Source: Elmis aenea (Eukaryota > Arthropoda > Insecta > Coleoptera > Elmidae). Taken from it: 64,000 bases of DNA. Below, in pieces: positions 49,101-56,539 of this stretch. How positions within the stretch are numbered: the stretch's first letter is position 1; each line of letters opens with the position of its first letter. The notes under the pieces are model-generated. The model was not told the origin of the DNA and made no database searches. It saw only the letters and a list, made by a program, of their open reading frames with translations. The DNA lies in the NCBI GenBank assembly GCA_947652605.1, contig OX393581.1, positions 47,453,924 through 47,517,923 on the forward strand, read 5' to 3'. Both the position numbers and the translations under genes were made by a program.

Positions 49101-52100
49101 TGAGAGAGTCTGAAATTGTAAAGTAATTTTCTAGTAACCTGTTTTGTTAAACGGCTTCGTTTATCGCTGTCTTACCTGTAGTGTTAGGCAACACGTATTA
49201 CAACTTTAAATACGTGGTGCATAACTTGCAAAACAGAAGCGTTATTTTATCTACCATTTACATAGGAAAGTATGTCAAATTCACATTCTTAGCGAACCTG
49301 AAATGTTTCTGCTCTCTTGTCGCAAAAAAACGTTTAAGCGAAATAATGTGTTTAAGCATGAACTTAAGATCTGCAATTAAAGGAAAGGGGATATGTTTAA
49401 ACGTTAATCTGTTGCTGTTAAATACTAATAATTATTTTAACTTTAAATATCTTTTTTACATCGTAACTGTATTAAAATAAAATTTTGCTTTAACTCGTCA
49501 CAACCCAAATTTTAATATTATTCCTTTTTAGTTATATTTGGCGATAACTTGTGAAACTTCAAAATTTTTAGACCAATTACTAAAACGCAATGGTAAATGA
49601 ACATTTGCTACAGTGTGGCCCAAAACCTAGTAACTCAACTTTTTACATATACAGGGTGGTCCACATAGAAGGGCCACTATTGGGATCTCGTAAACAGTGA
49701 GCTACAAAGAAGTTTAGATTAGACAAACTGTTCTCCTTTCCGATGTTTTAATGTTTTAACAAAGCTGCTTGGCACACTAGTTAATAAACAAAAATCAAAA
49801 TGGGCATTTTTTTATAAATCGTTAATAACTCGGTTATACTTGATTGAATAAAAATATATTTTGGGAAAAAATTGTAGATTTTTTACACACTGCAAAATAA
49901 TGTTTCAATATTGTTTAATTCTTAGATAAAATTATGACTTGCATTATTTTTAATGGAAACCTTAGTTTGGCCATGACCTCACGAAAAAGCATTTTTTTTT
50001 ATTTTTTTTAATAATATAAGGTTTAATGTATTTATTTTGATATTTAGGCTCAAAACAATAAAATTCCCAAAACTTCTTGTGAAGCTATAAAGTGCCATGA
50101 ATTTAAACAATATGGAAACCAATGAATGTTTTTATTTTACAGTGCGTTAAAGGTCTACAACTTTTTCACCAAAATAATTTTGGTTCCATTAAGTTTAACG
50201 ATTAAAAAAAAAGCCTTTTTTGATGTTTGTTTATTATGTAGCGTGCCATGGAACTTTTTTTAAATATTACAGCGTCATTAAACAGGTTACAGAAAGGGAA
50301 GTATGTATTTGTGTAATTTAAACTACTATGAAGCTCTTATCGTTTACAAGATCCCAATAATGGCCCTTCTATGTGGATCACCCAGTATATTCGCACCTAT
50401 GTAACTTTGTCGTTTTTGGGCACCAATAAGGGTTTTTTGAATAATTTTATCTTTATGAAATACCTCATTTTTTCTCCGCACTCTTTATGTGTTTTATTCT
50501 TGTAGTACTATTAAATATATTTCATATTTTGTAGAATAGAAACCGTTTAATGATTTCATGGTTTAAAAAGTAAATATTATCTATAGTTGTTTTTGGATGT
50601 TGTGCAAAAGCGAATATCCCTATCTTGTTTTTTTTTTAAGGAATATTGAGATATGTATTTAAAAATGTCTACCTCACTTCCATTGCTGAAGCGTATATTT
50701 AGTAGCTAATTTTAAAGGTTATTTTTATTACTTCGTTATAACGTTTTGCCAATAAATTAACAAGTAATTGGGCTAACAGGTTTAATCTAATTGTTTTAAG
50801 ATTTGTTTATAATGCATTATAATTTTTTTGTCGGGCGCAACTTAGATATTAAGCTAAGGTTTTCACCACACAAATCAAATAAAATCTTGAGATTTTCGCA
50901 TCACAAGTATCCAAAATTGGTGGTATTAAATGCAAAATTGTTACCCTACCTAGAGACAACGTTTCAAACTCGTCAAGTTCGGAATTGTGTCTTCGTCCAG
51001 GACCAGACTTTTCGGTAATTAAAAATTGTACATGGTCGTTTTCCTCCTTTGTTTTTAATATCTCCACTTCAACTTCAGTTTCGTGCAGTTTGCTCGCGAC
51101 AGTCTAAAAGTTTTTGCAGGTACACTTTTTATTATTTGGTATGGGCAGTTTACTATACCTTCACAATTCCTATAACGATGTGTTCCAATCCGGGTCTGTC
51201 CGAGTAGTAATGCAAAATTAGGGCGCCATCCTCAGGTCGTTCTGTACATCTAAAGGACGGAGCTTTCATTCCTGGGTATAGTGTGCCCAAATGATCGTGG
51301 AGGGCATCCAAATTCTACACATATCATAAGCAATACTAATACAAAATAGAAAACTTGTAATTCATTTATTTACTGCTCTAAAAGTCTTTTTTACTGCCTA
51401 GGCAGTAAAAATTATTATTACAGCCGCTTTTGGGTACTTATTGAGCTAGTTTAGTAACGATAGCAGAAAAAAATATTTTGTTACGGATCTGTATTCGTCA
51501 ATATTTTCAAAAAAAAACGTAAATAACTCGAAAACCAATATTTTTAGGTACAAAAAACCTTTTAAATTTTGGAAAGAAAATTTAATTTGTAATATAAAAA
51601 GTGAAAAACATACAGCGGTTGAATTTAAAGAAAAAAAGTTACATATCGGTGCGCGACAACTAAACACACTGAAAATAATTTTAGGTTATGAAGCACATGA
51701 TCTCCAACAAATTTTGTTTTGAAACTATTTTTCTATTTTGTTTAATAAACCATATAGGTATGAAGGAAATACGCACTCGGTGGACACCCTGTATGTATGT
51801 GTGTTTCAACGGGAAGGTCTTGGATCTTGGAAACAGTTGGAGATAGGATGGTAAAAATTCAAAATGACGTTAACTATCGGATCCCAAAAACTAAGCAGGC
51901 TGGGTTTACTTTTATGACGCAAAGCTTTTGTCTAATCTTTGATAATAACAAAGTTATAAAGAAAATAACCGTCATTGAGCTTTTTCAGAATATTTCAGGT
52001 GCACGGCACAATATGGATACTTTGTGTTTAAATTCTTAGTAGGAATATAAAATACAGTTTTTGTATCCTCTTAACTCTAACGAACGGTTTTTGAGATCCC

Positions 52101-52746
52101 CATGTTCTTCACGATCATACATATTTAAAATGAAATTTATGAACATAAGTACCTATAGCTCCGTTGTATAAAATTTGGACCGCTTTTATTGTCTCAAGTT
52201 AAATGTGTTAGAAGCGTCGCGTGCAAATTTAATTTATTTCCGTGTACTGCCGCATTTTGAGTGCTTATATTTTTAAAATTACCTGCAAAAAGTCTCTAGG
52301 TGTAGCCCCAAGTACTTGCAGAATTTTGTCGTATCCCGAATCCTGACAAAATTCAAAAAACGTCTTGCCGAACAACTCCAAAATAGCGTCGGCCGGTATC
52401 TCTGCAAGAAAAAAAATGTTCCACATCAAACTAAAAAGTTTTTCAGTCTTACTTAGCACTTCAACGGCTGCCGATATGAGGTTATACGTTAATTCGTCCT
52501 CATAAATCTGACGAACTAAAAATTGTCCTTCCATTTGCACGTCCGCTTTTTGCCTAAAAAAAAAAAAAAAACTTTGAAAACCAGAAAAAAATTGTTTTTT
52601 GTATAATCGCTTACTTAATAGTTTCCCAAACTTCATTTCCGAAAGTTTTCACCACCAGAAGCTCGAGGGCGTAATTCACGAAGCCGTACTGAAATTGACA
52701 AAATTTATTTTCGAAAAAGATTACTTTTTTATCAAATTGTCACCAT
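30997..52746 (-). CDS. Gycbeta100B: Soluble guanylyl cyclase beta-1 subunit, complete gene, 13 coding exons (span includes introns)
   Basis: Joined coding exons, minus strand: 52744-52746, 52615-52688, 52453-52553, 52283-52401, 51159-51314, 50950-51103, 48838-48992, 44223-44434, 44000-44170, 38712-38949, 37249-37386, 34599-34756, 30997-31132. All junctions are GT/AG and in phase: 1815 nt, 604 aa (human beta-1 is 619). The product is the haem-binding half of the alpha/beta NO receptor that makes cGMP from GTP in the cytosol. An H-NOX domain (about 1-190) has His105 as haem ligand, Y135-S137-R139 for the haem propionates, Cys78, Cys122 and Ile145. A PAS-like H-NOXA domain (about 200-335), a coiled-coil linker (about 335-380) and a class III cyclase domain (about 390-590) follow. 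The cyclase has FSGIVGF (414-420), Gly where alpha subunits carry a metal-binding Asp, plus E463, C531, N538 and R542. It therefore needs an alpha partner for catalysis. No frameshift or premature stop is seen. Confidence 0.95.
31265..32446. mobile_element. Foldback element nested in the mariner relic
   Basis: Arms about 31608-31885 and 32172-32446 are inverted copies (e.g. TTGATGTATCACACCTGGTA, inverted at about 32380-32400; GGCCGGTCGTTGTAGTTTA, inverted at about 32289-32310). The left side extends further, to a worn AAAGGGTGATTAAAATTCGA end. The loop holds a helix-turn-helix transposase fragment. Confidence 0.78.
31827..32015 (+). pseudogene. Transposase N-terminal helix-turn-helix fragment (DUF4817-like)
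   Basis: The frame reads [34 protein letters not shown] and GAFAKTRR. It resembles the N-terminal HTH of insect DDE transposases (family form AxxYAERYPxRRxPS). Only about 65 residues remain, inside the foldback. Confidence 0.6.
32430..32690 (+). pseudogene. mariner transposase C-terminal remnant
   Basis: [20 protein letters not shown], then [25 protein letters not shown]. This is the mariner form 'hPPYSPDLAPSDYHLF...F...GI.KL', including the third catalytic Asp region ([10 protein letters not shown]). The upstream catalytic residues are gone. Confidence 0.88.
32780..33519. other. Stretch upstream of the ASB gene
   Basis: AT-rich, within cyclase intron 12. The ASB promoter must lie here (or in the nearby transposons), but no clear core promoter motif is visible. 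Confidence 0.3.
33520..34581 (+). CDS. Ankyrin-repeat and SOCS-box protein (ASB-family), intronless, nested in sGC beta-1 intron 12
   Basis: A single open frame of 353 codons; ATG in context AATAATGG, with a second Met at residue 4. Residues 310-353 form a SOCS box. The Elongin-BC-binding BC box is [10 protein letters not shown] (313-322) and the Cullin-5 box is LPIP (338-341). Residues about 201-228 ([20 protein letters not shown]) look like one ankyrin repeat, and the rest is alpha-helical in character with weak repeats. ASB proteins are substrate receptors of Cul5 RING ubiquitin ligases; the substrate cannot be inferred. The gene lies wholly in the last cyclase intron, on the opposite strand. 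GC content is about that of the cyclase exons and the frame has no damage, so it looks functional. It could be an old retrogene, but I see no flanking duplication or poly(A) tract. I do not assign an ASB number. Confidence 0.85.
   Translation: MEIMLDCFFEDFSKLDRITLHASYKRRNLVEYFNTLIEGCSRGNLLFVQLTLFNDNFLGQNCDSQETCRDAIISIVRFHQNSLRENGSVCLMGKYHDILYVALKLCYDWQLKDTGTVVALLDDIYLCENTFERLWVGALFGTKAPYFIAGWKSDFNDREENLRAVVYYLDHANSAGLEYPFGSKDTLTRFIDIPIESCGKTPPLKIVVQLGLADQLHILLRFGAAVVTRDEPSLNIIELLLKHLNEFDRKYPYNLVACLQMLLRAVSGVYVEPDPNHSENSNKQRDAVLLKYSKLVEDGIIPSRRCGISPPELKHLCRCTIRIRLWQNYQLPSGIRQLPIPESLHKYIDLLID
34599..34756 (-). CDS. Gycbeta100B: sGC beta-1 coding exon 12 (residues 508-560)
   Basis: Encodes [20 protein letters not shown], then [17 protein letters not shown], with C531, N538 and R542. 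The acceptor follows a run of 15 T. Donor TATAG|GTAAAA (phase 2) lies 17 bp beyond the stop codon of the opposite-strand ASB gene. Confidence 0.96.
34799..34804 (+). terminator. Candidate polyadenylation signal of the ASB gene
   Basis: This AATAAA is 218 nt after the ASB stop codon. It lies beyond cyclase exon 12 on the other strand, so a transcript using it is antisense to the whole of that exon. Confidence 0.4.
34897..35849 (-). mobile_element. pogo-like DNA element in cyclase intron 11
   Basis: Ends AGGGAGACTGTTGTACC and GGTACAACAGTCTGCCCT are inverted, with TA at the boundaries. Multiple CCATGG/GGAACA motifs repeat near both ends. It contains an N-terminal HTH gene fragment at 35150-35365 and an A-rich tract at 35380-35412. 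Confidence 0.75.
35150..35365 (-). pseudogene. Pipsqueak/CENP-B-type helix-turn-helix fragment
   Basis: Starts [20 protein letters not shown], then [36 protein letters not shown]. This is the psq-type HTH that begins many pogo-family transposases and related proteins. After it the frame drifts into AT-rich DNA. The frame has no internal stop in the domain, so it is relatively young, or was exapted; I favour transposon origin because it sits inside matched terminal repeats. Confidence 0.65.
36164..36898. mobile_element. 0.7-kb foldback family, copy 2 (cyclase intron 11)
   Basis: Ends TATACAGGGTTGTCC and a worn right end ACCCCATATA. ATTGGGATCTCGTAAACAG and the inverted GTTTACGAGATCCCAAT are at the two ends. 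Confidence 0.85.
37249..37386 (-). CDS. Gycbeta100B: sGC beta-1 coding exon 11 (residues 462-507)
   Basis: Encodes [15 protein letters not shown] with Glu463, a guanine-contact residue (human E473). Acceptor TTTTAG|GTT; donor GTG|GTACAA (phase 0). Confidence 0.95.
37453..37942. mobile_element. 490-bp MITE in cyclase intron 10
   Basis: Ends GGTTTGTTCCAACAAG and CTTGTTGAAACAAACC (imperfect TIR). Both flanks contain TAAAA. The interior is GC-richer than the intron and non-coding. Superfamily not assigned. Confidence 0.7.
38712..38949 (-). CDS. Gycbeta100B: sGC beta-1 coding exon 10 (residues 382-461), cyclase domain start
   Basis: Encodes [20 protein letters not shown], then the cyclase motif FSGIVGF. 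In this motif beta subunits carry Gly in place of the metal-binding Asp. Donor AAG|GTACCC (phase 0). Confidence 0.96.
39716..39765. repeat. ATCGATAT palindromic tract behind CTAGGGGTGGGGCG
   Basis: CGATATATCGATAT followed by ATATCGATAT. It looks like one terminus of a DNA element; the second terminus is not found. Confidence 0.4.
39868..40140 (+). pseudogene. Non-LTR reverse-transcriptase fragment with FADD box
   Basis: FADDVMIC (39878-39901) is the catalytic F/YADD motif. After a one-base shift comes [20 protein letters not shown], then [14 protein letters not shown], the segment that follows the motif in the family. It is truncated at both sides and inactive. Located in cyclase intron 9. 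Confidence 0.82.
40693..42980. mobile_element. 2.3-kb foldback element (copy 2), cyclase intron 9
   Basis: Arms about 40693-41750 and 41900-42980 are inverted copies ending TATACAGGGTGAGTCACGAC. Unlike copy 1 (12491-15167) the apex is not disrupted, so the palindrome runs almost to the centre. TTCTGGTTCCACGCATTTTG at about 41578 pairs with the complement near 42078. A transposase C-terminus lies in the loop. Confidence 0.9.
41775..41892 (-). pseudogene. DDE transposase C-terminal fragment in the foldback loop
   Basis: Minus strand reads [20 protein letters not shown], then [13 protein letters not shown] recognise this as the C-terminal tail typical of a widespread insect DDE transposase group whose elements end in CAGGGTG. 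It suggests which autonomous element gave rise to the foldback. Confidence 0.65.
43000..43990. other. Cyclase intron 9, 5' part
   Basis: Between 43500 and 43820, TTGCTTA(G/T) recurs several times; otherwise nothing recognised. Confidence 0.3.
44000..44170 (-). CDS. Gycbeta100B: sGC beta-1 coding exon 9 (residues 325-382), coiled-coil linker
   Basis: Encodes [20 protein letters not shown], then the heptad-patterned signalling helix ([20 protein letters not shown]) that couples sensor to cyclase. Donor GATAG|GTAACA (phase 2). The intron to exon 8 is 52 bp. Confidence 0.95.
44223..44434 (-). CDS. Gycbeta100B: sGC beta-1 coding exon 8 (residues 255-325)
   Basis: Encodes [17 protein letters not shown] and [14 protein letters not shown], then [11 protein letters not shown], all typical of beta-1. 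Acceptor ATTTTCAG|ATA; donor ACAAG|GTAATT (phase 2). The upstream 4.4-kb intron holds the hAT/piggyBac nest. Confidence 0.96.
45352..46280 (+). mobile_element. piggyBac-like non-autonomous element, 929 bp
   Basis: Perfect 16-bp ends CCCGCCATCGGTCGCG / CGCGACCGATGGCGGG lie within TTAA at 45348-45351 and 46281-46284. An internal motif GACCCCAMGCGACCG occurs at about 45550 and 46230. It retains the transposase N-terminus but no catalytic core. Confidence 0.92.
45607..45870 (+). pseudogene. piggyBac-type transposase N-terminal fragment (acidic)
   Basis: 87 codons starting [20 protein letters not shown], then a strongly acidic tract ([11 protein letters not shown]) and [18 protein letters not shown]. 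Such an acidic, disordered N-terminus is usual in piggyBac transposases. It ends ETQ-stop, without the catalytic domain. Position inside TTAA-bounded ends supports the assignment. Confidence 0.7.
46370..47817 (+). mobile_element. ~1.45-kb DNA-transposon-like repeat, copy B
   Basis: Ends TATGGTAACCATACGTCC and ATATGGTCACCGTATG with AAAGGACA nearby at both sides. It matches 6310-7982 in opposite orientation. The hAT at 45160-46366 has inserted exactly at its left border. Superfamily unrecognised. Confidence 0.72.
48838..48992 (-). CDS. Gycbeta100B: sGC beta-1 coding exon 7 (residues 203-254)
   Basis: Encodes the start of the H-NOXA/PAS-like domain, with [19 protein letters not shown]. Acceptor TTTTCAG|AG; donor GCG|GTAATA (phase 0). 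Confidence 0.95.
49648..50389. mobile_element. 0.7-kb foldback family, copy 3 (cyclase intron 6)
   Basis: Ends TATACAGGGTGGTCCACATA and TATGTGGATCACCCAGTATA. GGGCCACTATTGGGATCTCG is at the left, and its complement-type sequence ATCCCAATAATGGCCC at the right. Confidence 0.9.
50950..51103 (-). CDS. Gycbeta100B: sGC beta-1 coding exon 6 (residues 152-203)
   Basis: Encodes [15 protein letters not shown], then [10 protein letters not shown] and a variable acidic/basic linker ending LSL. The donor CTAG|GTAGGG (phase 1) joins exon 7 to give Glu203. Confidence 0.94.
51159..51314 (-). CDS. Gycbeta100B: sGC beta-1 coding exon 5 (residues 100-151), haem-ligand exon
   Basis: Encodes NLDALHDHL with the proximal haem ligand His105. 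It also carries Cys122, Y135-x-S137-x-R139 and Ile145. There are no stops; donor GTATAG, phase 0. The intron to exon 6 is 55 bp. Confidence 0.96.
51600..51795 (-). repeat. Inverted fragment of the TAGTGCGTATTT family (cyclase intron 4)
   Basis: AAATACGCACTCGGTGGACA, then CCCTGTA, with CATGATCTCCAACAAATT upstream. It is the complement of the ends at 25775 and 30083. Confidence 0.65.
52283..52401 (-). CDS. Gycbeta100B: sGC beta-1 coding exon 4 (residues 60-99)
   Basis: Acceptor TTGCAG then AGATACC; a second AG two bases on would break the frame, so the first is used. It encodes [18 protein letters not shown] with Cys78 and ends at FLQ99 before donor GTAATT (phase 0). Confidence 0.94.
52453..52553 (-). 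CDS. Gycbeta100B: sGC beta-1 coding exon 3 (residues 26-60)
   Basis: The acceptor is preceded by a long T run; the donor is GTAAGA (phase 1). It encodes the [19 protein letters not shown] segment of H-NOX. The intron to exon 4 is 51 bp and happens to be open in frame, so a naive ORF runs through it. Confidence 0.93.
52615..52688 (-). CDS. Gycbeta100B: sGC beta-1 coding exon 2 (residues 2-26)
   Basis: Acceptor TTTCAG at 52689-52690, donor GTAAGC after AA (phase 2). It encodes [11 protein letters not shown] and the following start of the H-NOX helical subdomain. The intron to exon 3 is 61 bp. Confidence 0.92.
52744..52746 (-). CDS. Gycbeta100B: sGC beta-1 coding exon 1 (start codon only)
   Basis: On the minus strand AGAATG is followed at once by GTGACA, a usable donor. 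A 55-bp intron then ends in TTTCAG before the TAC codon for Tyr2. Beta-1 subunits begin M-Y-G-F, so the only residue missing from exon 2 is the initiator Met, which this tiny coding exon supplies. Another ATG|GT exon further upstream cannot be excluded. The adjacent transcript sequence (higher coordinates) would be 5' UTR. Confidence 0.6.
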
Positions 52747-52900
52747 TCTGGCGTGAAGTTAAATTATATCGGCGCTCACTCGCAAGTTAGGGGTGTTGCA
52801 TCTAACCCTGGCAACTGAAACACTGAAATACTGAAAACTGAAAACTTGATATTGATTGCGCAAAATTTGCGCTTGCGCACGTTCGTTTCAATTTTGAACA
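52747..52900 (-). promoter_or_regulatory. Putative promoter/5' UTR of sGC beta-1
   Basis: Just upstream of the proposed start codon there is a short array of ACTGAAA-like repeats (about 52815-52848). Beyond it lie an inverted repeat GCGCAAA-A-TTTGCGC (52858-52872) and TTGCGCAC, resembling NRF-1/palindromic GCGC sites. The GC-rich palindromes stand out against AT-rich flanks. Assignment as a promoter is inferred from position only. Confidence 0.35.
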
Positions 52901-53247
52901 GAAGATGTCGCTCATAATAATCTAGGATATTCGACGAGGTGCTAAAGATTCACCATTATCTGTATCACAGATAATCCAAAGTGTTAATAAACACTTTTAA
53001 GGGAGCTCCTAAAAACCCAACGTGAAAAATTAAGTGTTAGCGAAGATTGCCAATATTATGATATTAGTTGGTTGTTCAAGTTTTTGAGAAAATACTGGAA
53101 TAATTATTGAAACAATAGAAGCGAACATTAAGTCAAAGAATACCATCCAAAAATTATTAAACGGTAAACAGTAGTAAAAATATAATGAGAAATCTTCTAC
53201 ATGTAGGTACCTATTGGTAATGATTAAAATATTATAAATATAATAAT

Positions 53248-55012
53248 ATTGCGAAAAAAATCGGGAGGCAATTCGTTATCAAAAATTAAGGGGGTTCTTT
53301 TATATATTTTTTTCCCCTAGACGTCTCCCTTCGGAGTTACACCCCCCTGAAGAGAAGCGTTAAAATTAGGTTTTTATTTTATTTCTCAAATTTGGATACA
53401 ATGTAGGAGATTGATATTTGTTTGATGTTATGTATTTATGCAAAGGTTTCCCATAGTTATATTTTTAATCATCTCCCACCTTTTCAAGGGGCTGAGAAGT
53501 GCGACCCCTGTTGTTTTTTTTATCAGAATTTTTTGAATGTTTTAAATTTTGCTATTTAAAAAATTTGATTGAAAAGCTTGATTAGTTTTAAAACTTTTTT
53601 TATTTTATAACTTTTCCACCCAAACCTACAGTTTTTGAGTAAAAAATCAAATAAATGAACATAAGCCATTAAATATTCTAAAATAAAACGATTCATTTTG
53701 GTGGTTACCATGGTTTGTTAATCTTTATTTTGAGTAGAAATGACAGGTGATATCGTGTTGTCACCTCTAAAACTTCAAAATGAATTACACCCGTCAAGTC
53801 TACCAAATGTAAATTTCAAAGGGTTCAAAACAATTTAGATTTGTTTATGGCATGAGAAAATTTCAAAAAATTTTCCTCAAATTTAATGAAATGGGATGGG
53901 TCTATATGCAAAATAAACGTATCCTACAAAGCGTCACTCTGTACCATAATTTATTTCTGTCTAAAGCTCCAAAATATTTACTAAACTAAATTACCTTCAG
54001 AACTGATGTCCTTATCTTGATCGTCAGGAATAGGGGGTCGTTTCAGTTCAGGACAACACAAAACTAAGTTCTTTGAATGATAATTTTCCTTTAATATTTA
54101 CAAACTATACAACTCCATTCCGGACAGTTTAAAAATCTGTGACTCAAAGTCATTTAAGAGAAAGGTTTGCCGTATTGTGGCTGAGGGCAGGCTATTATTG
54201 TAGTCCTTTTTTTAATTTTTTTTTTTAATTCTTTCCTTTTTTGGTTCATTCCTTTAGTTGAATCATGTTTGCAAGCTATGGCAGTTAAAATGTTAATAGG
54301 TTGTTTTTGGAAATATTATTTTGTCTTCAACATTATAAATGTTGTCTCATATTTTTATTATTAAAAGTTTTATTTTCAATTTATCTCAAACAAGGTTGAG
54401 TGGAAGAGCAACATATTGTTCTAGACAACGTATTGAACTACGCCTTGCGGTTGCCTTATAATATATATGTAATAACATTGTTGTATTTTTTGTCTTATAA
54501 AAATAAAGACATTATTATTATTATTATTATTATTATACGAACATACACAAACCATGGTAACCACCAAAATGAAACGCTTTATTTTGGAATATTTAATGGT
54601 TCATGTTCACTCATTTTATTTTTTACTCAAAAACTGTAGATTTTGCAAGAAAAGTTAAAGAATAAGGTAGTTTCTAAATAAATAAATTTACAAAAAATGC
54701 AAAACTTTAAGTCTCCAACATGTTTTGATAAAAAAAAACAACAGGAGTCGCACTTTTCAGCCCTTTGTAAAGGGGGTAGGAGTAAAAATAAAACCATGGG
54801 AAACCTTTTAGTAAGTACAAAACATGTACCAAATATTATTCTCCAAATTTGAGAAATAATATAAAACCCTAATTTTACCGCTCCTCTTTAGGGGGGTGTA
54901 ACTCTGAAAAGAAACGTCTACGGGAAAAAAGTTATATAAAAGCCCCCCTTTAATTTTTGATAAGGAATTGTCTCCCGAATTTTTTCGCAATATTTAAGAA
55001 ACACCCTGTATA
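53248..55012. mobile_element. TTTCTTA foldback family copy split by a retrotransposon tail
   Basis: Left arm 53248-53790 and right arm 54540-55012 are inverted copies (e.g. TTGGTGGTTACCATGGTTTG against AAACCATGGTAACCACCAAA). The right end is AAGAAACACCCTGTATA. The centre is foreign DNA, including the 3' end of a non-LTR element. Confidence 0.82.
54380..54537 (+). mobile_element. Truncated non-LTR retrotransposon 3' end with (ATT)n tail
   Basis: AAAATAAAGAC is followed by about nine ATT units (54510-54536), the typical 3' end of several insect LINE clades. The body is short, with no ORF left. It lies at the centre of the foldback at 53248-55012. Confidence 0.6.
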
Positions 55013-56350
55013 ATGATAAAAATAATGTGCACATAATAATCCATATTTAAATAATTAAATATAAATAAAAAATAGTTTTAGCAAAAAATTTGCAGTTGTG
55101 ACTTTTATTGTATTGTTGTTTTTCATCTATGCTTTGATTTATTATTCGTACTGTTTTGTTTTAATGAATTTAGGCTTATAGAAAACTTCAAATGTAAGCA
55201 AATTTAAAGAGCTTTCAATTTTAAACTGTGAAACATAGTTAAAAGCGTAGAGTGCTGTTGAAAGAAAAGTTAACTGCAAAATTGAAGTTTAAAATCGAAT
55301 ATCTCGAAAACTATTAAATTTTCATGTAGAATTTAATAACGAATGTAAAAGGGTCTTGTGACATTTTAAAAATTATCGTAAATTTTAACTTAAGTTAAAC
55401 GATTGCGCAGTTTTTACTGGAACACAATTACAAAATATGGATTTTGTAATAAATTTAAGGTGATAACAGTTATTTTCTGTAAATATTTATTTGACAGGAT
55501 TTGATGAAGTGGTATTATCTGAATTTGAAATAAATTGCAATTTAATTCTGATTTTATTTGATTCTTTAGCTGTTTACGTTAAATAGAAATTGAAGCAATT
55601 CAATTTTTCTTTACAATTTTTCATGGAAATGTATTCCTTTTTTATTTTTCAGTTTTTAATGACTTTTCTAAATTTAATTTCCCGGTAATCGCTAAACGCT
55701 CTCAGTTTATTGAAATAAAGTTGAGATTGGATAAGGTTTTTTTTTTGGAATATCTCCTTTGACGATATATTTTTTCAATTATTTTACCTCTTTAAAGTAG
55801 CGAACGTTTTTGACATTCTAGATGTGATTGTGTAGGTTGTTCTTTAATTTGCCGGCGCGCTCATCTTTTGTGGCTCGTTTATATTGAATTTCACCAAATT
55901 CATTTTCAAGTTGATACTAAATGACGGTTTTTTTCATTTTTCTGAAAGCAAATTATTTTTGTTTGAGTTGGCGGTGATGATAGCTTTGACTTAATCGATA
56001 TTTCATCAAGAATTCAAGGGACGAACTCATCTGGAAAGTGTAAGGTCTGTTCTGTTCCCTATCAGCATTAATGGGCTCAGACTAGGTTAAACAGACGTAT
56101 CAGGTATCTCAATTACAACTTACAACGTTGAATTTTCTAAGAATTAACTCCAGATTCATGCTGTAAAAACTAAAAGGCAAGGTGAAATTAAATCGTTTGA
56201 ATTAATTTAATTTAGTTTAAAGAATTATAGTAATTTAACTTGAAATAGGTTGAATTATTTTACTTCTTTCATTACCTAACCAAACTAAATTAAAAAGTGT
56301 TTGTAGTATATTTTTTCTACGACCACTAATGTAAATTACTCTAACCATAC
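55013..56350. other. AT-rich intergenic stretch
   Basis: Upstream of the cyclase gene; no coding signal or bounded element. Confidence 0.35.
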
Positions 56351-56352
56351 AG

Positions 56353-56537
56353 CCTGCATGCATAGTATAAGTGGGTCCTTACGCACGGTAAGCAAAAAGC
56401 ACAGTTTTTTAAAAGAAATGATCAAAGTAGACTTACGTCAAAAACTTCCTGCATGCCTAGTAAGTGAGTTATAACGCACCGTAAGCAAAACGCACAGTTG
56501 TCTAGAAATGTCAAAGAAGACTTACGTCAAAATAGAC
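56353..56537. repeat. 95-bp tandem duplication
   Basis: CCTGCATGC at 56353 and 56448. Both units contain a (C)GTAAGCAAAA(A/C)GCACAGTT core and GACTTACGTCAAAA. Identity is moderate, with small indels. Confidence 0.82.
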
Positions 56538-56539
56538 AA

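Noticed and set aside
52265..52636. A single 123-codon frame spanning cyclase exons 3 and 4
   Set aside because: It reads through the 51-bp intron, which happens to lack a stop; the inserted residues are absent from the beta-1 family and both splice sites are good.
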